Positions 1 to 8,748 of a stretch of DNA of 64,000 nt are shown here, in pieces; the first letter of the stretch is position 1, and every line of letters begins with the position of its first letter. The translations under genes and the position numbers were made by a program. This DNA is from Pontibacter coccineus (GTDB lineage Bacteria > Bacteroidota > Bacteroidia > Cytophagales > Hymenobacteraceae): NCBI RefSeq assembly GCF_030546575.1, contig NZ_JAUOTN010000004.1, positions 248,001 through 312,000 on the forward strand, in the 5' to 3' direction. The notes below the pieces were generated by a model that was not told the origin of the DNA, did no database searches, and saw only the letters and a list, made by a program, of their open reading frames with translations.

Positions 1-184
1 TGCCCAGCACAGCATACTTCACGCCTACGTGCTCCAATATTTGCACAAAGGCGCGCGTTACGCGCTTGTAGCGGTCGTCGAACGAACCGGCACAGCCAAC
101 CCAGAACAGCACTTCCGGCTCCTCGCCGTTTGCCGCCATCTCCGCCATGGTTGGCACTTTCACTAGTCTTTTATTCTCTTCCAT
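1..184 (-). CDS. CCG-domain (Fe-S)-binding protein, HdrB/GlpC-like (partial)
   Basis: Only the first 61 codons are in the window; the gene runs off the left edge. The protein begins [10 protein letters not shown] and soon reads [15 protein letters not shown], the usual opening of the first cysteine-rich CCG domain of heterodisulfide-reductase-B/glycolate-oxidase-type Fe-S subunits. It lies downstream of the membrane dicluster Fe-S gene at 321-1694 on the same strand, so the two probably form one electron-transfer unit linking a cytoplasmic donor to the quinone pool. Redox partner and substrate cannot be told from the fragment. The ATG at 184 is the only sensible start, just after a short inverted repeat. 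Confidence 0.82.
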   Translation of the reverse strand, partial: MEENKRLVKVPTMAEMAANGEEPEVLFWVGCAGSFDDRYKRVTRAFVQILEHVGVKYAVLG

Positions 185-234
185 CTGGTAGGGTAATTCT
201 AAAGCTTATTTGTTGTAGCTGTTGCTACTCTATT

Positions 235-316
235 TCGATTGCTAAATTGTTAGATGGTTAAATTGTTAATGTTTCGTGACACTTAGTTTTTCAACAATTT
301 AATAATTAGCAATCAA
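235..316. repeat. Small inverted-repeat element between two Fe-S genes
   Basis: An AT-rich element in the 136-bp gap between two co-directional genes. GATTGCTAA at 237-245 is matched by its exact reverse complement at 306-314. The left half carries the AAATTGTTAGATGGTTAAA type sequence that also bounds the four-helix-bundle gene near 26.3-26.7 kb and lies upstream of ribH near 43.8 kb. The arms are imperfect outside the 9-bp core. It looks like a solo or MITE-like member of a dispersed repeat family. Confidence 0.6.
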
Positions 317-320
317 GCAA

Positions 321-1694
321 TTAATTCTTCGAAGGCATGTACAGGTCTTCTGCCCAATTGAAGCGATCGGATGCCGGGAAGGCCCAGGGGGCTCCGTTGT
401 TTTCGATGTTGGTGAACATGGCGTTGAGCGAGGCCGGTGCAGCCGACTCTTCCAGCACCAGGTAGCGGCGCAGGTCCATGATCGTGGACAGTTGGTCGAT
501 GTTTACAGGGCAGGACTCCACGCAGGCGTTGCAGGTCGTGCAAGCCCACAGCTCTTCCGGTGTGATGTAGCCACGCAGCAGCGCCTTTTCATCCGTGGTC
601 TGCACGCGCTCCACACCCATCTCTTTGTAGTGGTTCGGCGCGAAAATGGCCGGATGCTCGCCTTTCTCCTCCAGGCGGTCGCGGGTGTCCATCACGATCT
701 TGCGTGGCGACAGGAGCTTGCCCGTAATGTTAGCCGGGCACACCGAGGTACAGCGGCCGCACTCGGTACAGGTATAGGAATCCATCAGCTGTTTCCAGGT
801 CAGGTCTTCCACGTCCTTTACACCGAAGCGCTGCACGATCGGGTTGCCCTCGGCGTCCATTTCCGGAGCCGGCGGCTGGTAGCTGGGGTCCAGCATGGCT
901 TTGATCTCGTGCGTGATAGCTGGGTTAGTGGTAAACTTGCCCTTCGGCCACAGCTTGGAGAAGTACACGTTCGGGAAAGCCATGATAATGTGGAAGTGCT
1001 TGGAGCTTGGCAGGTAGTTCATGAAGGCCAGGATACCGATGATGTGGATCCACCAGCCCACGCCTGCTATGTTCGCCAGCGTGCCGGCATCGCTGCCGAA
1101 AATATCCACAAAGGAACTGCTCACCGGAAAGGTACCCGGCAAGGTATGGTTGTTGAGCGCCGCCAGTTTCAGGTCTGCAATGTTGAAGGCAAAGAGGGCA
1201 AACATCAGCACGATTTCCGTGATCAGAATCACGTTGGCATCCATTTTGGGCCAGGCGCGCATCTCCACGCCGGTAGCCAGGCGCGGCACTTTGGTCACGT
1301 TACGACGCCACAAGAAGATAGCACAGGCAACAATCACCAGGGCAGCCAGAATCTCGTTCACGGCCATCAGCCCGTCATAGAAAGGACCCATGAAACCGAG
1401 CACCCGGTGTGTGCCAAAGATCCCGTCGATCATGATCTCCAGCACTTCGATGTTGATCACCAGGAAGCCCACGTACACAAAAAGGTGCAGCACGGCAGGC
1501 AGCATACGCTTGAACATCTTCTGCTGCCCAAAGGCCACCAGCAGGGTTTTGTTGATGCGCTCCGACGGATTATCGCTCCGGTCGACATCACGGCCTATGA
1601 GAATGTTCTTGCGAATCTTGCGAATCTGCCACACAAACAGGCCGATGCCCAGGGCTGCTACTATCAGAAAGATAATGTTCTCGAGTTGAATCAC
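321..1694 (-). CDS. Membrane-bound 4Fe-4S dicluster protein (HdrE/HdrD-like electron transfer)
   Basis: 457 aa. The N-terminal half has several hydrophobic helices (about residues 5-22, 65-90, 110-130, 150-175, 210-235), as in NarI/HdrE-type cytochrome modules. The C-terminal half has two 4Fe-4S motifs, CTECGRCTSVCP at 309-320 and CTTCNACVESCP at 385-396. Such fused proteins pass electrons between a soluble partner and membrane quinone. The CCG-domain protein downstream at 1-184 would supply the catalytic-type Fe-S partner. An acyl-CoA dehydrogenase lies a few kb away, so a role in fatty-acid oxidation is possible, but this is only inference. No haem-ligand assignment was attempted. Confidence 0.85.
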   Translation of the reverse strand: MIQLENIIFLIVAALGIGLFVWQIRKIRKNILIGRDVDRSDNPSERINKTLLVAFGQQKMFKRMLPAVLHLFVYVGFLVINIEVLEIMIDGIFGTHRVLGFMGPFYDGLMAVNEILAALVIVACAIFLWRRNVTKVPRLATGVEMRAWPKMDANVILITEIVLMFALFAFNIADLKLAALNNHTLPGTFPVSSSFVDIFGSDAGTLANIAGVGWWIHIIGILAFMNYLPSSKHFHIIMAFPNVYFSKLWPKGKFTTNPAITHEIKAMLDPSYQPPAPEMDAEGNPIVQRFGVKDVEDLTWKQLMDSYTCTECGRCTSVCPANITGKLLSPRKIVMDTRDRLEEKGEHPAIFAPNHYKEMGVERVQTTDEKALLRGYITPEELWACTTCNACVESCPVNIDQLSTIMDLRRYLVLEESAAPASLNAMFTNIENNGAPWAFPASDRFNWAEDLYMPSKN

Positions 1695-1796
1695 GGTGAA
1701 TTATTCGTTATACATACCAATTCGTAGATAAAGATAGCAGAATAGTGAGAATAAACGTATACGGAGGCCCTTTTTTAAAATATTTTTGCCCGAAAG

Positions 1797-1827
1797 TTTG
1801 CGTCTTCGAATTTGGTTACTACTTTTG
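1797..1827 (+). promoter_or_regulatory. Bacteroidota-type promoter of tRNA-Phe
   Basis: TTTG at 1797-1800, a 19-nt spacer, and TACTTTTG at 1820-1827 match the phylum's TTTG/TAnnTTTG promoter exactly. Transcription would start near 1834, giving a leader of about 29 nt before the mature tRNA. Confidence 0.8.
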
Positions 1828-1862
1828 CATACTCTTTCGAAAGACGGGGTAACAACAGAGCT

Positions 1863-1938
1863 GGTGATGTAGCTCAGTTGGTAGAGCAAAGGACTGAAAA
1901 TCCTTGTGTCGTTGGTTCGATTCCAATCATCACCACCA
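1863..1938 (+). tRNA. tRNA-Phe (GAA)
   Basis: A complete cloverleaf: acceptor GGTGATG (1863-1869) pairs with CATCACC (1928-1934), D arm GCTC/GAGC, anticodon stem AAGGA/TCCTT with loop CTGAAAA (anticodon GAA, Phe), and T arm GTTGG/CCAAT around TTCGATT. The discriminator is A1935, and the CCA end is encoded at 1936-1938. A dedicated promoter and a terminator flank it, so it is a single-gene unit. Confidence 0.97.
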
Positions 1939-1943
1939 GCTTA

Positions 1944-1978
1944 AACCCTTACCCTAACCGGTAAGGGTTTTCTGTTTT
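1944..1978 (+). terminator. Rho-independent terminator of tRNA-Phe
   Basis: AACCCTTACC (1944-1953) pairs perfectly with GGTAAGGGTT (1960-1969) across a 6-nt loop and is followed by a T-rich run. Confidence 0.9.
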
Positions 1979-2103
1979 ATACCCTTCTCGCTTCTGCTGC
2001 CCTACTATACTTCATAATAAGCCACTGGTTGTCTAAATTGTTTTCGGGCTGCGATTCTTCCTGCATTTTAGTAACTTAGCTGTTGCAACATTCAATCACT
2101 GCC

Positions 2104-2214
2104 ATGAAAAAAACCTACTGGAGCGCCATCTTTGCGGGCATGTCTGCCGGCATCGGCACGGTGCTCCTGCTTGCGCTCGTTTACATGTTTTTCATCCAGA
2201 ATATCCAAGTCTAA
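2104..2214 (+). CDS. Small single-pass membrane protein (36 aa)
   Basis: ATG at 2104 to TAA at 2212-2214 encodes a 36-aa protein with a basic N-terminus (MKKTYW) and one hydrophobic helix (about residues 9-32). It ends 3 nt before the start of the TlpA-like gene, so the two are probably translated together. The family is not recognised; it may be a small anchor or accessory of the thioredoxin-like protein. The support is a clean ORF, the tight spacing and the membrane-helix composition. Confidence 0.6.
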   Translation: MKKTYWSAIFAGMSAGIGTVLLLALVYMFFIQNIQV

Positions 2215-2217
2215 GCC

Positions 2218-2724
2218 ATGACCCGCCGCCAAACCTTTTGGGCTGCCTATGCCGTGGGCTTTGCCGTAACGAGCATCATTGCCGTTTTTGCCTTTTACAT
2301 GCTCAACCAAACCGTGCCGCAACGCGTGGACTGGCAATCGCTAAAACTCACCAGCCTGCAGGGCGAACCCATCTCTATTGACAAGTACCAGGGAAGAGTG
2401 GTCGTGCTGAACGTGTGGGCCACCTGGTGCAAGCCCTGCATCGAGGAGATGCCTGCCATGGACCGCCTTCAGCAGCTGCACCCTGATAAGATAGCCGTCG
2501 TTACCGTGTCGGATGAGAAGCTGGAGAAACTGCTGAAGTTCCGAAGTAGGCAGCCCTACTCCTTTACCTACCTCAAGGCCAACACACCTCTTGCCAACCA
2601 GCAGCTGACGGTATACCCGACCACCTACATTTTGAACCCGGCAGGTGAGATAAAAGAGATCTACTTGGGAGGACAGACCTGGGACAGTGAGAAAATGCAG
2701 CAGAAGCTGCTAAAATACTTCTAA
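2218..2724 (+). CDS. TlpA-like thiol-disulfide oxidoreductase
   Basis: 168 aa with an N-terminal signal anchor (about residues 6-29) and a thioredoxin fold facing the periplasm. The redox motif is WCKPC, with C71 and C74 inside [15 protein letters not shown], typical of the TlpA/ResA family. The cis-Pro region appears as [14 protein letters not shown]. Members reduce or isomerise periplasmic disulfides, often for cytochrome c maturation or cell-wall proteins; the substrate here is unknown. It follows a 36-aa membrane protein by 3 nt. Its TAA stop at 2722-2724 overlaps the TAG stop of the convergent DnaJ gene (2721-2723), so the genes meet with no spacer. Confidence 0.9.
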   Translation: MTRRQTFWAAYAVGFAVTSIIAVFAFYMLNQTVPQRVDWQSLKLTSLQGEPISIDKYQGRVVVLNVWATWCKPCIEEMPAMDRLQQLHPDKIAVVTVSDEKLEKLLKFRSRQPYSFTYLKANTPLANQQLTVYPTTYILNPAGEIKEIYLGGQTWDSEKMQQKLLKYF

Positions 2725-3818
2725 CGACAATTGGCCCGAAGCTCCAGCAGCGCCGCGGAGTAACCCAGTCGGTAGGCTTCGTTGAAATGGGCGCAGGCGG
2801 AGTCGGGCTGCGCCTGCTCTACCTCGGTGCGGCCAAGCAGGTAATACACCCGGCCATTGGCGTTATCGGCTTGCAGCACCTGCCGGTAGTCGGCCTCTGA
2901 GGCAGCGTAGTCGCCTGTTTTGTAGTAGCCGAAGCCCCGGAAGGTCAGCGCGTTTGCCCACGATTCGCCTTTGGAGGTATAGCGTAGAAAGCTGGTAAAG
3001 TCGGCGATGGCCGGCTCGAACTTCTGCAGGTAAAATAAGCGCACCTCCCCCCTGTCCAGCTGCGCCGTGTGCAGGGTACTGTCCAGCGTTAGGGCTATCC
3101 CAAAATCCCGCTCAGCCTCAGGATACTTCTCCAGCTTGGCAAGGCTCTTGCCCCGCATCAAAAACACTTCTGCAGAGGGCCTGTCCTGCAGCGCGATCAC
3201 CTGGTTCAGGTCCTCCACAGCCGATCGGTAATTCTCATACACGTTCATCGAGATGCTCGCCCTTGTCAGGTAGGCGTCCGCATGCTTTGGCCGGAAATAG
3301 ATGGCGTCATTCAACAGGCTGTGCGCACTGCTATACTTGCCGTGCTCGATGTAGCTGAGGGCCGTCTTATACCTGTCTTCGCCGGTGATATAGTCCATAG
3401 TGGACTTGAGCAGCACACTGAACACAAACATGAAAGCGAAAAAGCCGAGTGTGATGTAGAGGTCTTTGCGCACAAAGCGGCGGCCTTCGCGGCGGGGTAT
3501 GTTCTGGTAGTGGCGCTCCGACACGGGAGCCGGTGGCCGGGTCTGCCGGTAGCGGTCATGATGATACGGCTGGTGCTGGCGTATAGCCTGCCGCTGCTCG
3601 CGCAGGTATTGCAGGCGCAGGTCGTAGCGCGCACGTTTGCCCGGATCTGACAAGGTCTGGTAGGCAGAGTTGACGACCTTGAACAATTCCTCGGCACGCG
3701 CATTGTCCGGGTTACGGTCAGGGTGGTACTTCAAAGCCAGCTGCTTGTAAGCCAGTTTGATCTCCTGCGCCGACGCCGTGGGACTCACGCCCAGAATGCT
3801 ATATAGGTTATGATCCAA
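2721..3818 (-). CDS. DnaJ-domain membrane protein with TPR repeats
   Basis: 365 aa. Residues 3-68 are a J domain with HPD at 32-34, which stimulates DnaK ATPase. A basic, Tyr/Arg-rich linker leads to one membrane helix ([18 protein letters not shown], about 120-140) and then tetratricopeptide repeats to the C-terminus. It would be a membrane-tethered Hsp40 whose TPR part binds clients or partners; which side of the membrane the TPR part occupies is not clear. There is no Gly/Phe or zinc-finger region, so it is a class C J protein and not the general DnaJ. Confidence 0.85.
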   Translation of the reverse strand: MDHNLYSILGVSPTASAQEIKLAYKQLALKYHPDRNPDNARAEELFKVVNSAYQTLSDPGKRARYDLRLQYLREQRQAIRQHQPYHHDRYRQTRPPAPVSERHYQNIPRREGRRFVRKDLYITLGFFAFMFVFSVLLKSTMDYITGEDRYKTALSYIEHGKYSSAHSLLNDAIYFRPKHADAYLTRASISMNVYENYRSAVEDLNQVIALQDRPSAEVFLMRGKSLAKLEKYPEAERDFGIALTLDSTLHTAQLDRGEVRLFYLQKFEPAIADFTSFLRYTSKGESWANALTFRGFGYYKTGDYAASEADYRQVLQADNANGRVYYLLGRTEVEQAQPDSACAHFNEAYRLGYSAALLELRANCR

Positions 3819-3970
3819 GGGGGCTAATGTAACAAAAAAGGAATACTTAAGTTAAGTAAACACGGACAAGATACAGCAAATTCCGTACTGTAACTTTAAC
3901 TGATTGCATCTTCCGTACATATTTTAATATACTACCGTATACAGAAAAAGCACTAAAAAAGCTGGGCACT

Positions 3971-4345
3971 ATGAACGACAACGGCACAAGAGAGAAAAGC
4001 ACCAACCTGATCGAGAACCTGATGGGGTACATCGATACCCGCATAGACATTATACGGCTTGAGATACAGGAAAAGATGAAGGCGGCCATGGTGGGTGCCA
4101 TACATGGGGTACTGCTGGGATTTTTCGGCCTGATGAGCTTTCTGTTTGTGAGCATTTTCCTGGGGCTGCTGCTCAACCACCTGCTTGACAGTTCTTTCTG
4201 GGGCTTCGGGATTATTGCCTTGTTCTATGTGGTGGTGCTTGTAATACTGCTAATAGGCCTCGACAAAAAAGTGTTCCAGGGTATGGCCGACAAGGCTCTG
4301 GACAATACCATCTATAAAACCGATAAACGAGAAAATCAGATATGA
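3971..4345 (+). CDS. Phage-holin-X/YqjE-like membrane protein
   Basis: 124 aa: a short acidic/basic N-terminal helix (residues 10-40) followed by two long hydrophobic helices (about 42-72 and 78-102). This matches the holin superfamily 6 / Holin-X and YqjE family of small inner-membrane proteins. There are no phage genes nearby, so the name should not be read as a lysis function; relatives are often stress-linked. The stop overlaps the next start (ATGA, 4342-4345), so it is coupled to the 214-aa protein. Confidence 0.75.
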   Translation: MNDNGTREKSTNLIENLMGYIDTRIDIIRLEIQEKMKAAMVGAIHGVLLGFFGLMSFLFVSIFLGLLLNHLLDSSFWGFGIIALFYVVVLVILLIGLDKKVFQGMADKALDNTIYKTDKRENQI

Positions 4346-4986
4346 GCGAGATAATAAACCCTTTGTTCGACAACGAGCGCGAACTGCTGGAGCGCCAGAA
4401 AGAAGAATACAAGAAGGCGCTAATGGGTGACGTGGACCAGATAAAAACACAGGGCCAGCAAATCGGCAAGAAGGTCGCCATTGCGGGCGGTGTACTGGTA
4501 GCAGGGCTACTGCTCCGAAGCATGTTCAGCGGCGGTAAAAAAAAAGTTAAAACGCTGAAGGGCAGGAAGGCGGCCAAGCAATCGAAGTACGCTGCCAGGG
4601 AGGCGGACATACCGGGCTTCAACAGGTATACATACGAACAAGAAGGCGGCTATACCGCCAGCAATGCAGACGTGGCCGGATACGACTCCTTTGTGCACGA
4701 GCAGGAGGACGCCTATACCTTATCTTCTGAGCGCATGCCGCACGCGCAGCGCGCCCCGCAGCAACAAACCGGCGTTTCCAGGAGCTTCGTAAGCCCTGAG
4801 CTGATGCAGGTCATCAGTCAGCAGGTAATGGCCCTGCTCCTTGTATACCTTACTAAAAAGGTGGAGGAATACTTAAGCACTGTTTCTAAAAATAGCGATA
4901 TTGCAGCAGCACCTATCGAGGTGACTGAAATAGAGACCATTGCTTATACCATTCCAGAAGAGGATGCCATTCAACAACCTTTGTAA
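4342..4986 (+). CDS. Unknown membrane-associated protein, partner of Holin-X-like gene
   Basis: 214 aa. The N-terminus is a charged helix (NERELLERQKEEYKKALMG), then a single hydrophobic stretch (about residues 47-60) followed at once by a strongly basic segment (GGKKKVKTLKGRKAAK). The middle is polar and Tyr/Glu-rich, and a second hydrophobic segment lies near 150-168. No family is recognised. The layout resembles YqjD/ElaB-type proteins that attach to the inner membrane, and coupling to a YqjE-like gene supports that comparison. The reading frame is certain, the function is not. Confidence 0.65.
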   Translation: MSEIINPLFDNERELLERQKEEYKKALMGDVDQIKTQGQQIGKKVAIAGGVLVAGLLLRSMFSGGKKKVKTLKGRKAAKQSKYAAREADIPGFNRYTYEQEGGYTASNADVAGYDSFVHEQEDAYTLSSERMPHAQRAPQQQTGVSRSFVSPELMQVISQQVMALLLVYLTKKVEEYLSTVSKNSDIAAAPIEVTEIETIAYTIPEEDAIQQPL

Positions 4987-5728
4987 CAGACAGCAGCATG
5001 AGCCAGGCAGAAAGCACTTCGCCCTCCTGATCGATCCCGATAATCTGGACGAAGCTTCCTGCCTGAACCTGCTCTCTTTAAGCGAAACCCACCAGGTAGA
5101 TTTTTTCTTTGTCGGCGGCAGCCTCATCACCACCGACAACCAGGCCGCCATCATCCGGCTCATCAAAGAGAACAGCAGCATCCCGGTTATCCTTTTCCCA
5201 AGCAACAGCCTGCACATCGATAAACAGGCTGATGGTATTCTGCTTCTTTCCCTTATCTCGGGCCGCAACCCCGACTTCCTGATCGGCCAGCATGTGCTTT
5301 CGGCCCCCATCCTCAAAGCCAGTGCGCTGCAGGTATACCCTACCGGCTACATCCTCGTTGAATCCGGCCGCCAGACCACCGCTTCGTACATGAGTGGCAC
5401 CACGCCGATACCGCATGACAAGCCGGCCATTGCCGCCTGCACTGCCATGGCCGGCGAACTCCTGGGCTTGCGTTACATTTATCTGGATGGAGGCAGCGGT
5501 GCGCTGCACCCTGTCAGCGCTGACATGATTAAGGCCGTGCGCCAGTCAGTGGAGGCGCCCATCATCGTGGGAGGAGGCATTGACACGGCGGAAAAGGCAA
5601 AGGCAGCGCTGGGAGCCGGCGCCGATGTGATTGTGGTAGGCAACCACATAGAAAAAAACCCCGGCTTTCTGGCCGAGGTTTCTCATACTATAGCTTCTTA
5701 TAATCTAGCCTTAGATGTTCATCGCTGA
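4964..5728 (+). CDS. Geranylgeranylglyceryl phosphate synthase family (group II GGGPS/PcrB)
   Basis: A TIM-barrel prenyltransferase joining a polyprenyl diphosphate to sn-glycerol-1-phosphate, the first ether-lipid step in archaea. Family signatures are FALLIDPDNL, FFVGGSLI, ILFPSN, YPTGYILVESGR, YLDGGSGA and the phosphate-binding IIVGGGIDTAEKAK...ADVIVVGNHIE. The frame is open from 4940, but the ATG at 4964, preceded by AGAAGAGG, is preferred. It overlaps the upstream gene by 23 nt and convergently overlaps the AraC gene by 18 nt. A few Bacteroidota carry this enzyme; the product's fate is poorly known, and no later ether-lipid enzyme is in view. Confidence 0.9.
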   Translation: MPFNNLCNRQQHEPGRKHFALLIDPDNLDEASCLNLLSLSETHQVDFFFVGGSLITTDNQAAIIRLIKENSSIPVILFPSNSLHIDKQADGILLLSLISGRNPDFLIGQHVLSAPILKASALQVYPTGYILVESGRQTTASYMSGTTPIPHDKPAIAACTAMAGELLGLRYIYLDGGSGALHPVSADMIKAVRQSVEAPIIVGGGIDTAEKAKAALGAGADVIVVGNHIEKNPGFLAEVSHTIASYNLALDVHR

Positions 5729-6634
5729 TTCGCGACGGCGCATCTTACCGGCAGGTATACCAAACATCATCTTGAAGCGACGGCAGAAGTAAGCTGTGTC
5801 TTTGTAGCCCACGTCCTTACCGATTTCGCGGATGCTCTTCTTCGTGGTACGAAGCAGGAACACGGCGCGCTCCATACGCTGGTATTCAATGTAGTCCTGT
5901 GGGTTTATACCTGTCAGCATTTTGAAATACTGACCTACATAGTCCTCAGATACGTTGGCAACGTTAGAGAGTACTTTGTTAGACAAGTCGCCACCCAGGT
6001 TCTCCTTGATGTAGTTGAACAGGTCGATGAGGCGCGGGTCCTTGAAGTACGTGCTGTTCGTAGCCAGCTGCTCCACAAACATTTTGTTGCGAAGGATGTG
6101 ACGCACGATCTCCACCACGATGTTCTCGGTGTAGATGCTGATGAGGCGCTCCTTGCCAGGCAGGTCCTGAATGTTCTCTTCCACCACTTTGATCACCAGG
6201 TTAGCCAGCTTGTTGTTTCCTGAGATCAGGAAAGCAGGCAGGTCAAGCGATGCAAAGAAGTTAACAGAATCGAACACCTTTGCTTCGAAGCTCACATAGC
6301 TGTGGCTTTCTTCGGCGTCGCCGATCAGGTCGAGGTCGTTGTTGCTCTTAAAGAACTTTTCTCTGTTGGTGATCAGATCATCATTTGTGATGGAGCGGCC
6401 GTCGGTAGAACCATAGGTTACCTTTGTGCTGCGCCCACCAGGTATAAAGAGCAGTTCGCCCTCTTCTACCATCTGTTCCTCTTCGCCAAAGAAAATTGTA
6501 CCTTTATGAAGCAGAATCAGGTTGTTGCCTACATCGTAGTAGTTGCGAACCGAAAACGGCTGCTGCAACACCAGATTTTTCGCTTTAATGAATCGCACCC
6601 CAAGCGACTCAATAATCTTATTGTAATCTTCCAT
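5711..6634 (-). CDS. AraC-family transcriptional regulator
   Basis: 307 aa from the ATG at 6634 (a TTG at 6646 is also in frame). The N-terminal half is a cupin-like sensor region (LLHKGTIFFGEEEQMVEEGELLFIPGG). The last 100 residues hold the two AraC helix-turn-helices, ending with IREIGKDVGYKDTAYFCRRFKMMFG, the family signature. It probably binds DNA as a dimer. The ligand is unknown. It has its own AT-rich upstream region (6647-6792), so it is likely transcribed separately from the acyl-CoA dehydrogenase. The 3' end overlaps the convergent GGGPS gene. Confidence 0.88.
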   Translation of the reverse strand: MEDYNKIIESLGVRFIKAKNLVLQQPFSVRNYYDVGNNLILLHKGTIFFGEEEQMVEEGELLFIPGGRSTKVTYGSTDGRSITNDDLITNREKFFKSNNDLDLIGDAEESHSYVSFEAKVFDSVNFFASLDLPAFLISGNNKLANLVIKVVEENIQDLPGKERLISIYTENIVVEIVRHILRNKMFVEQLATNSTYFKDPRLIDLFNYIKENLGGDLSNKVLSNVANVSEDYVGQYFKMLTGINPQDYIEYQRMERAVFLLRTTKKSIREIGKDVGYKDTAYFCRRFKMMFGIPAGKMRRRESAMNI

Positions 6635-6792
6635 GTGTGTTACCAACTAACTTTTATACTATAAACCCTTTAATTTTGTCCTAAAGCTAGGCTAATCTTT
6701 ATAAAATTCAAAATATTTTAAATATTTAATTTTAATTCAATAAACCATATCCTTAGCCTAAATAACACAGCAGCAAAGGTTTAAGTGCCAAA

Positions 6793-7932
6793 TTACTTTA
6801 ACAATTCTCTTGAAATTACTATTTTCTGGATCTCAGAAGTACCCTCATAGATTTGTGTGATTTTAGCATCGCGCATCAAACGCTCCACATGGTACTCTTT
6901 CACGAAACCATATCCGCCGTGTACCTGCACTGCTTCCACGGTTGTGTCCATGGCAACTTTTGAGGCAAACAGCTTCGCCATGGCGCCGGACATGCCGTAA
7001 TCTTGGTGGGTGTCTTTGTGGTAAGCGGCCTTCAGGCAAAGCATGCGGGCAGCTTCAATGTTGGTGGCCATGTCGGCCAGCTTAAACTGGATAGCCTGGT
7101 GCTTAGAAATCTCCACGCCGAATGCCTTGCGCTCCTTAGAGTACTTCACTGCCAGCTCGTAAGCCCCTGACGCTATACCTAAAGCCTGCGAGGCTATACC
7201 TATGCGGCCGCCTGCCAGCGTGGACATGGCGAACTTAAAGCCAAAGCCGTCTTCCCCAATGCGGTTCTCCTTCGGCACCTTCACGTCGGTGAACATCAAA
7301 GAGTGCGTGTCAGAGCCACGGATACCCAGCTTGTTTTCCTTCAGACCAATTTGAAAGCCTTCCATACCGCGCTCCACTATAAAGGCGTTAATGCCGCGGT
7401 GCTTCTTCTCCGGGTCAGTCTGCGCGATCACCAGGTATACAGAAGCGGTGCTACCGTTCGTGATCCAGTTTTTGGTACCGTTCAGCAGGTAATAGTCGCC
7501 TTTGTCTTCGGCGGTGGTGCGCTGCGAGGTTGCATCAGAGCCAGCCTCTGGCTCTGAAAGACAGAAAGCACCAATGATCTCGCCCGTTGCCAGACGCGTC
7601 AGGTACTTTTGCTTTTGCTCTTCCGTGCCGTATTTCTCCAGACCCCAGCATACCAGCGAGTTGTTCACCGACATCACGACAGAAGCAGAAGCATCTACTT
7701 TAGAGATCTCTTCCATGGCCAGCACATAGGAGATGGTGTCCATACCGCCGCCGTTGTACTTCGGGTCCACCATCATGCCCAGGAAGCCAAGCTCCCCCAT
7801 TTTCTTGATCTGCTCAGTCGGGAACTTCTGGTGCTCGTCGCGCTCAATTACACCAGGCAGCAATTCTGTTTGCGCAAACTCACGGGCAGCAGCCTGCACC
7901 GCCAAATGTTCTTCAGTTAATTGAAAATTCAT
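6793..7932 (-). CDS. Acyl-CoA dehydrogenase (short/medium-chain type)
   Basis: 379 aa, the normal length of the SCAD/BCD family. FAD enzyme that makes the alpha,beta double bond in acyl-CoA, passing electrons to ETF. It shows CLSEPEAGSD (flavin/substrate region), WITNG, AVQVHGGYGFVKEYHVERLMRDAKI and the C-terminal IYEGTSEIQ, where E363 is the expected catalytic base position for short-chain enzymes. Strong candidates for redox partners (ETF and quinone-linked Fe-S protein) are not adjacent, though an Fe-S pair lies at 1-1.7 kb. Chain-length preference cannot be fixed from sequence alone. Confidence 0.93.
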   Translation of the reverse strand: MNFQLTEEHLAVQAAAREFAQTELLPGVIERDEHQKFPTEQIKKMGELGFLGMMVDPKYNGGGMDTISYVLAMEEISKVDASASVVMSVNNSLVCWGLEKYGTEEQKQKYLTRLATGEIIGAFCLSEPEAGSDATSQRTTAEDKGDYYLLNGTKNWITNGSTASVYLVIAQTDPEKKHRGINAFIVERGMEGFQIGLKENKLGIRGSDTHSLMFTDVKVPKENRIGEDGFGFKFAMSTLAGGRIGIASQALGIASGAYELAVKYSKERKAFGVEISKHQAIQFKLADMATNIEAARMLCLKAAYHKDTHQDYGMSGAMAKLFASKVAMDTTVEAVQVHGGYGFVKEYHVERLMRDAKITQIYEGTSEIQKIVISRELLK

Positions 7933-7982
7933 GCTTTTATATATAAAAGGACTGTAATTAATGGATTATAGTACAAAACTAT

Positions 7983-8024
7983 GAAAAAAAACAAAACGCC
8001 ACCCGTTCTGAACGGATGGCGTTT
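7983..8024 (-). terminator. Rho-independent terminator after Zn-metallopeptidase gene
   Basis: Arms 7994-8007 and 8011-8024 pair over 14 bp with one G-U, with a 3-nt loop. On the minus strand they are followed by a T-rich run (complement of 7983-7993). It serves the gene at 8056-8733 and the operon behind it. Confidence 0.85.
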
Positions 8025-8055
8025 CGATTAATGTATCAGGTGCATAGTAACCAGC

Positions 8056-8733
8056 TTAGTCTCTGCGGCCCATTAAGACCGATGCGTAGTACAGCAGCGT
8101 GGCCAGAGAGCCCAGCGCCGCTACCACGTAGGTCATGGCTGCCCACTTCAGCGCGTCTTTCGACATGGCCAGTTCCTGTGGCGTCACGATATTGTTGGAG
8201 CTGATCCAGGCCAGGGCGCGCTTGCTGGCGTCAAATTCCACCGGCAGGGTCACAAAGCTGAAGATGGTGGTCAGACCGAACAACGCCACACCAATTGTCA
8301 ACGGAATAGGCGTCGTCTGCAGCATCAGGATACCGATCAGGATGATCCACTGCATGTAGCGCGAGGCGATGCTCAGCGCCGGCACCATGGCCGAGCGGAA
8401 TTTCAGGAAGCCGTACGCCTTGGCATGCTGCACCGCGTGACCGCATTCGTGCGCTGCCACCGCTGCCGCAGCGGCGCTGCGTGCTTCGTACACATACTCA
8501 CTCAGGTTCACGGTCTTGTCGGCCGGGTTGTAGTGGTCTGTCAGTCGGCCAGCCACCGATATCACTTTCACATCGTGTATGCCGTTGTCGGCCAGCATCA
8601 TTTGGGCAATCTCGCGACCGGTGTAGCCCGACTGCAGCGGAATCTCTGAGTACTTCTTAAACTTGCTCTTCAGCCTCCAGCTTACCCACATGCTGAGGCC
8701 CATAAAAAGGATAACAATCAAATATATTCCCAT
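8056..8733 (-). CDS. YugP-like zinc metallopeptidase (Zn_peptidase_2)
   Basis: 225 aa membrane protease. Residues 1-20 form a membrane helix, the zinc motif HECGH is at 95-99 in VAAHECGHAVQHA, and three further hydrophobic segments follow (about 113-135, 140-160, 195-215). This is the layout of the neutral zinc metallopeptidase YugP family, whose substrates are unknown. It is the last gene of a minus-strand run (panD, flippase-like, rfaE2, this gene) with a strong terminator after it. Confidence 0.88.
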   Translation of the reverse strand: MGIYLIVILFMGLSMWVSWRLKSKFKKYSEIPLQSGYTGREIAQMMLADNGIHDVKVISVAGRLTDHYNPADKTVNLSEYVYEARSAAAAAVAAHECGHAVQHAKAYGFLKFRSAMVPALSIASRYMQWIILIGILMLQTTPIPLTIGVALFGLTTIFSFVTLPVEFDASKRALAWISSNNIVTPQELAMSKDALKWAAMTYVVAALGSLATLLYYASVLMGRRD

Positions 8734-8748
8734 CTCTCTATTTAACTT

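Noticed and set aside
492..1727. A 411-aa open frame on the plus strand opposite the Fe-S gene
   Set aside because: Rich in His, Val and Gln as expected for the complement of a real gene; no family features.
3971..4345. Prophage holin
   Set aside because: Only the family name suggests a phage; no lysis or structural genes are near.
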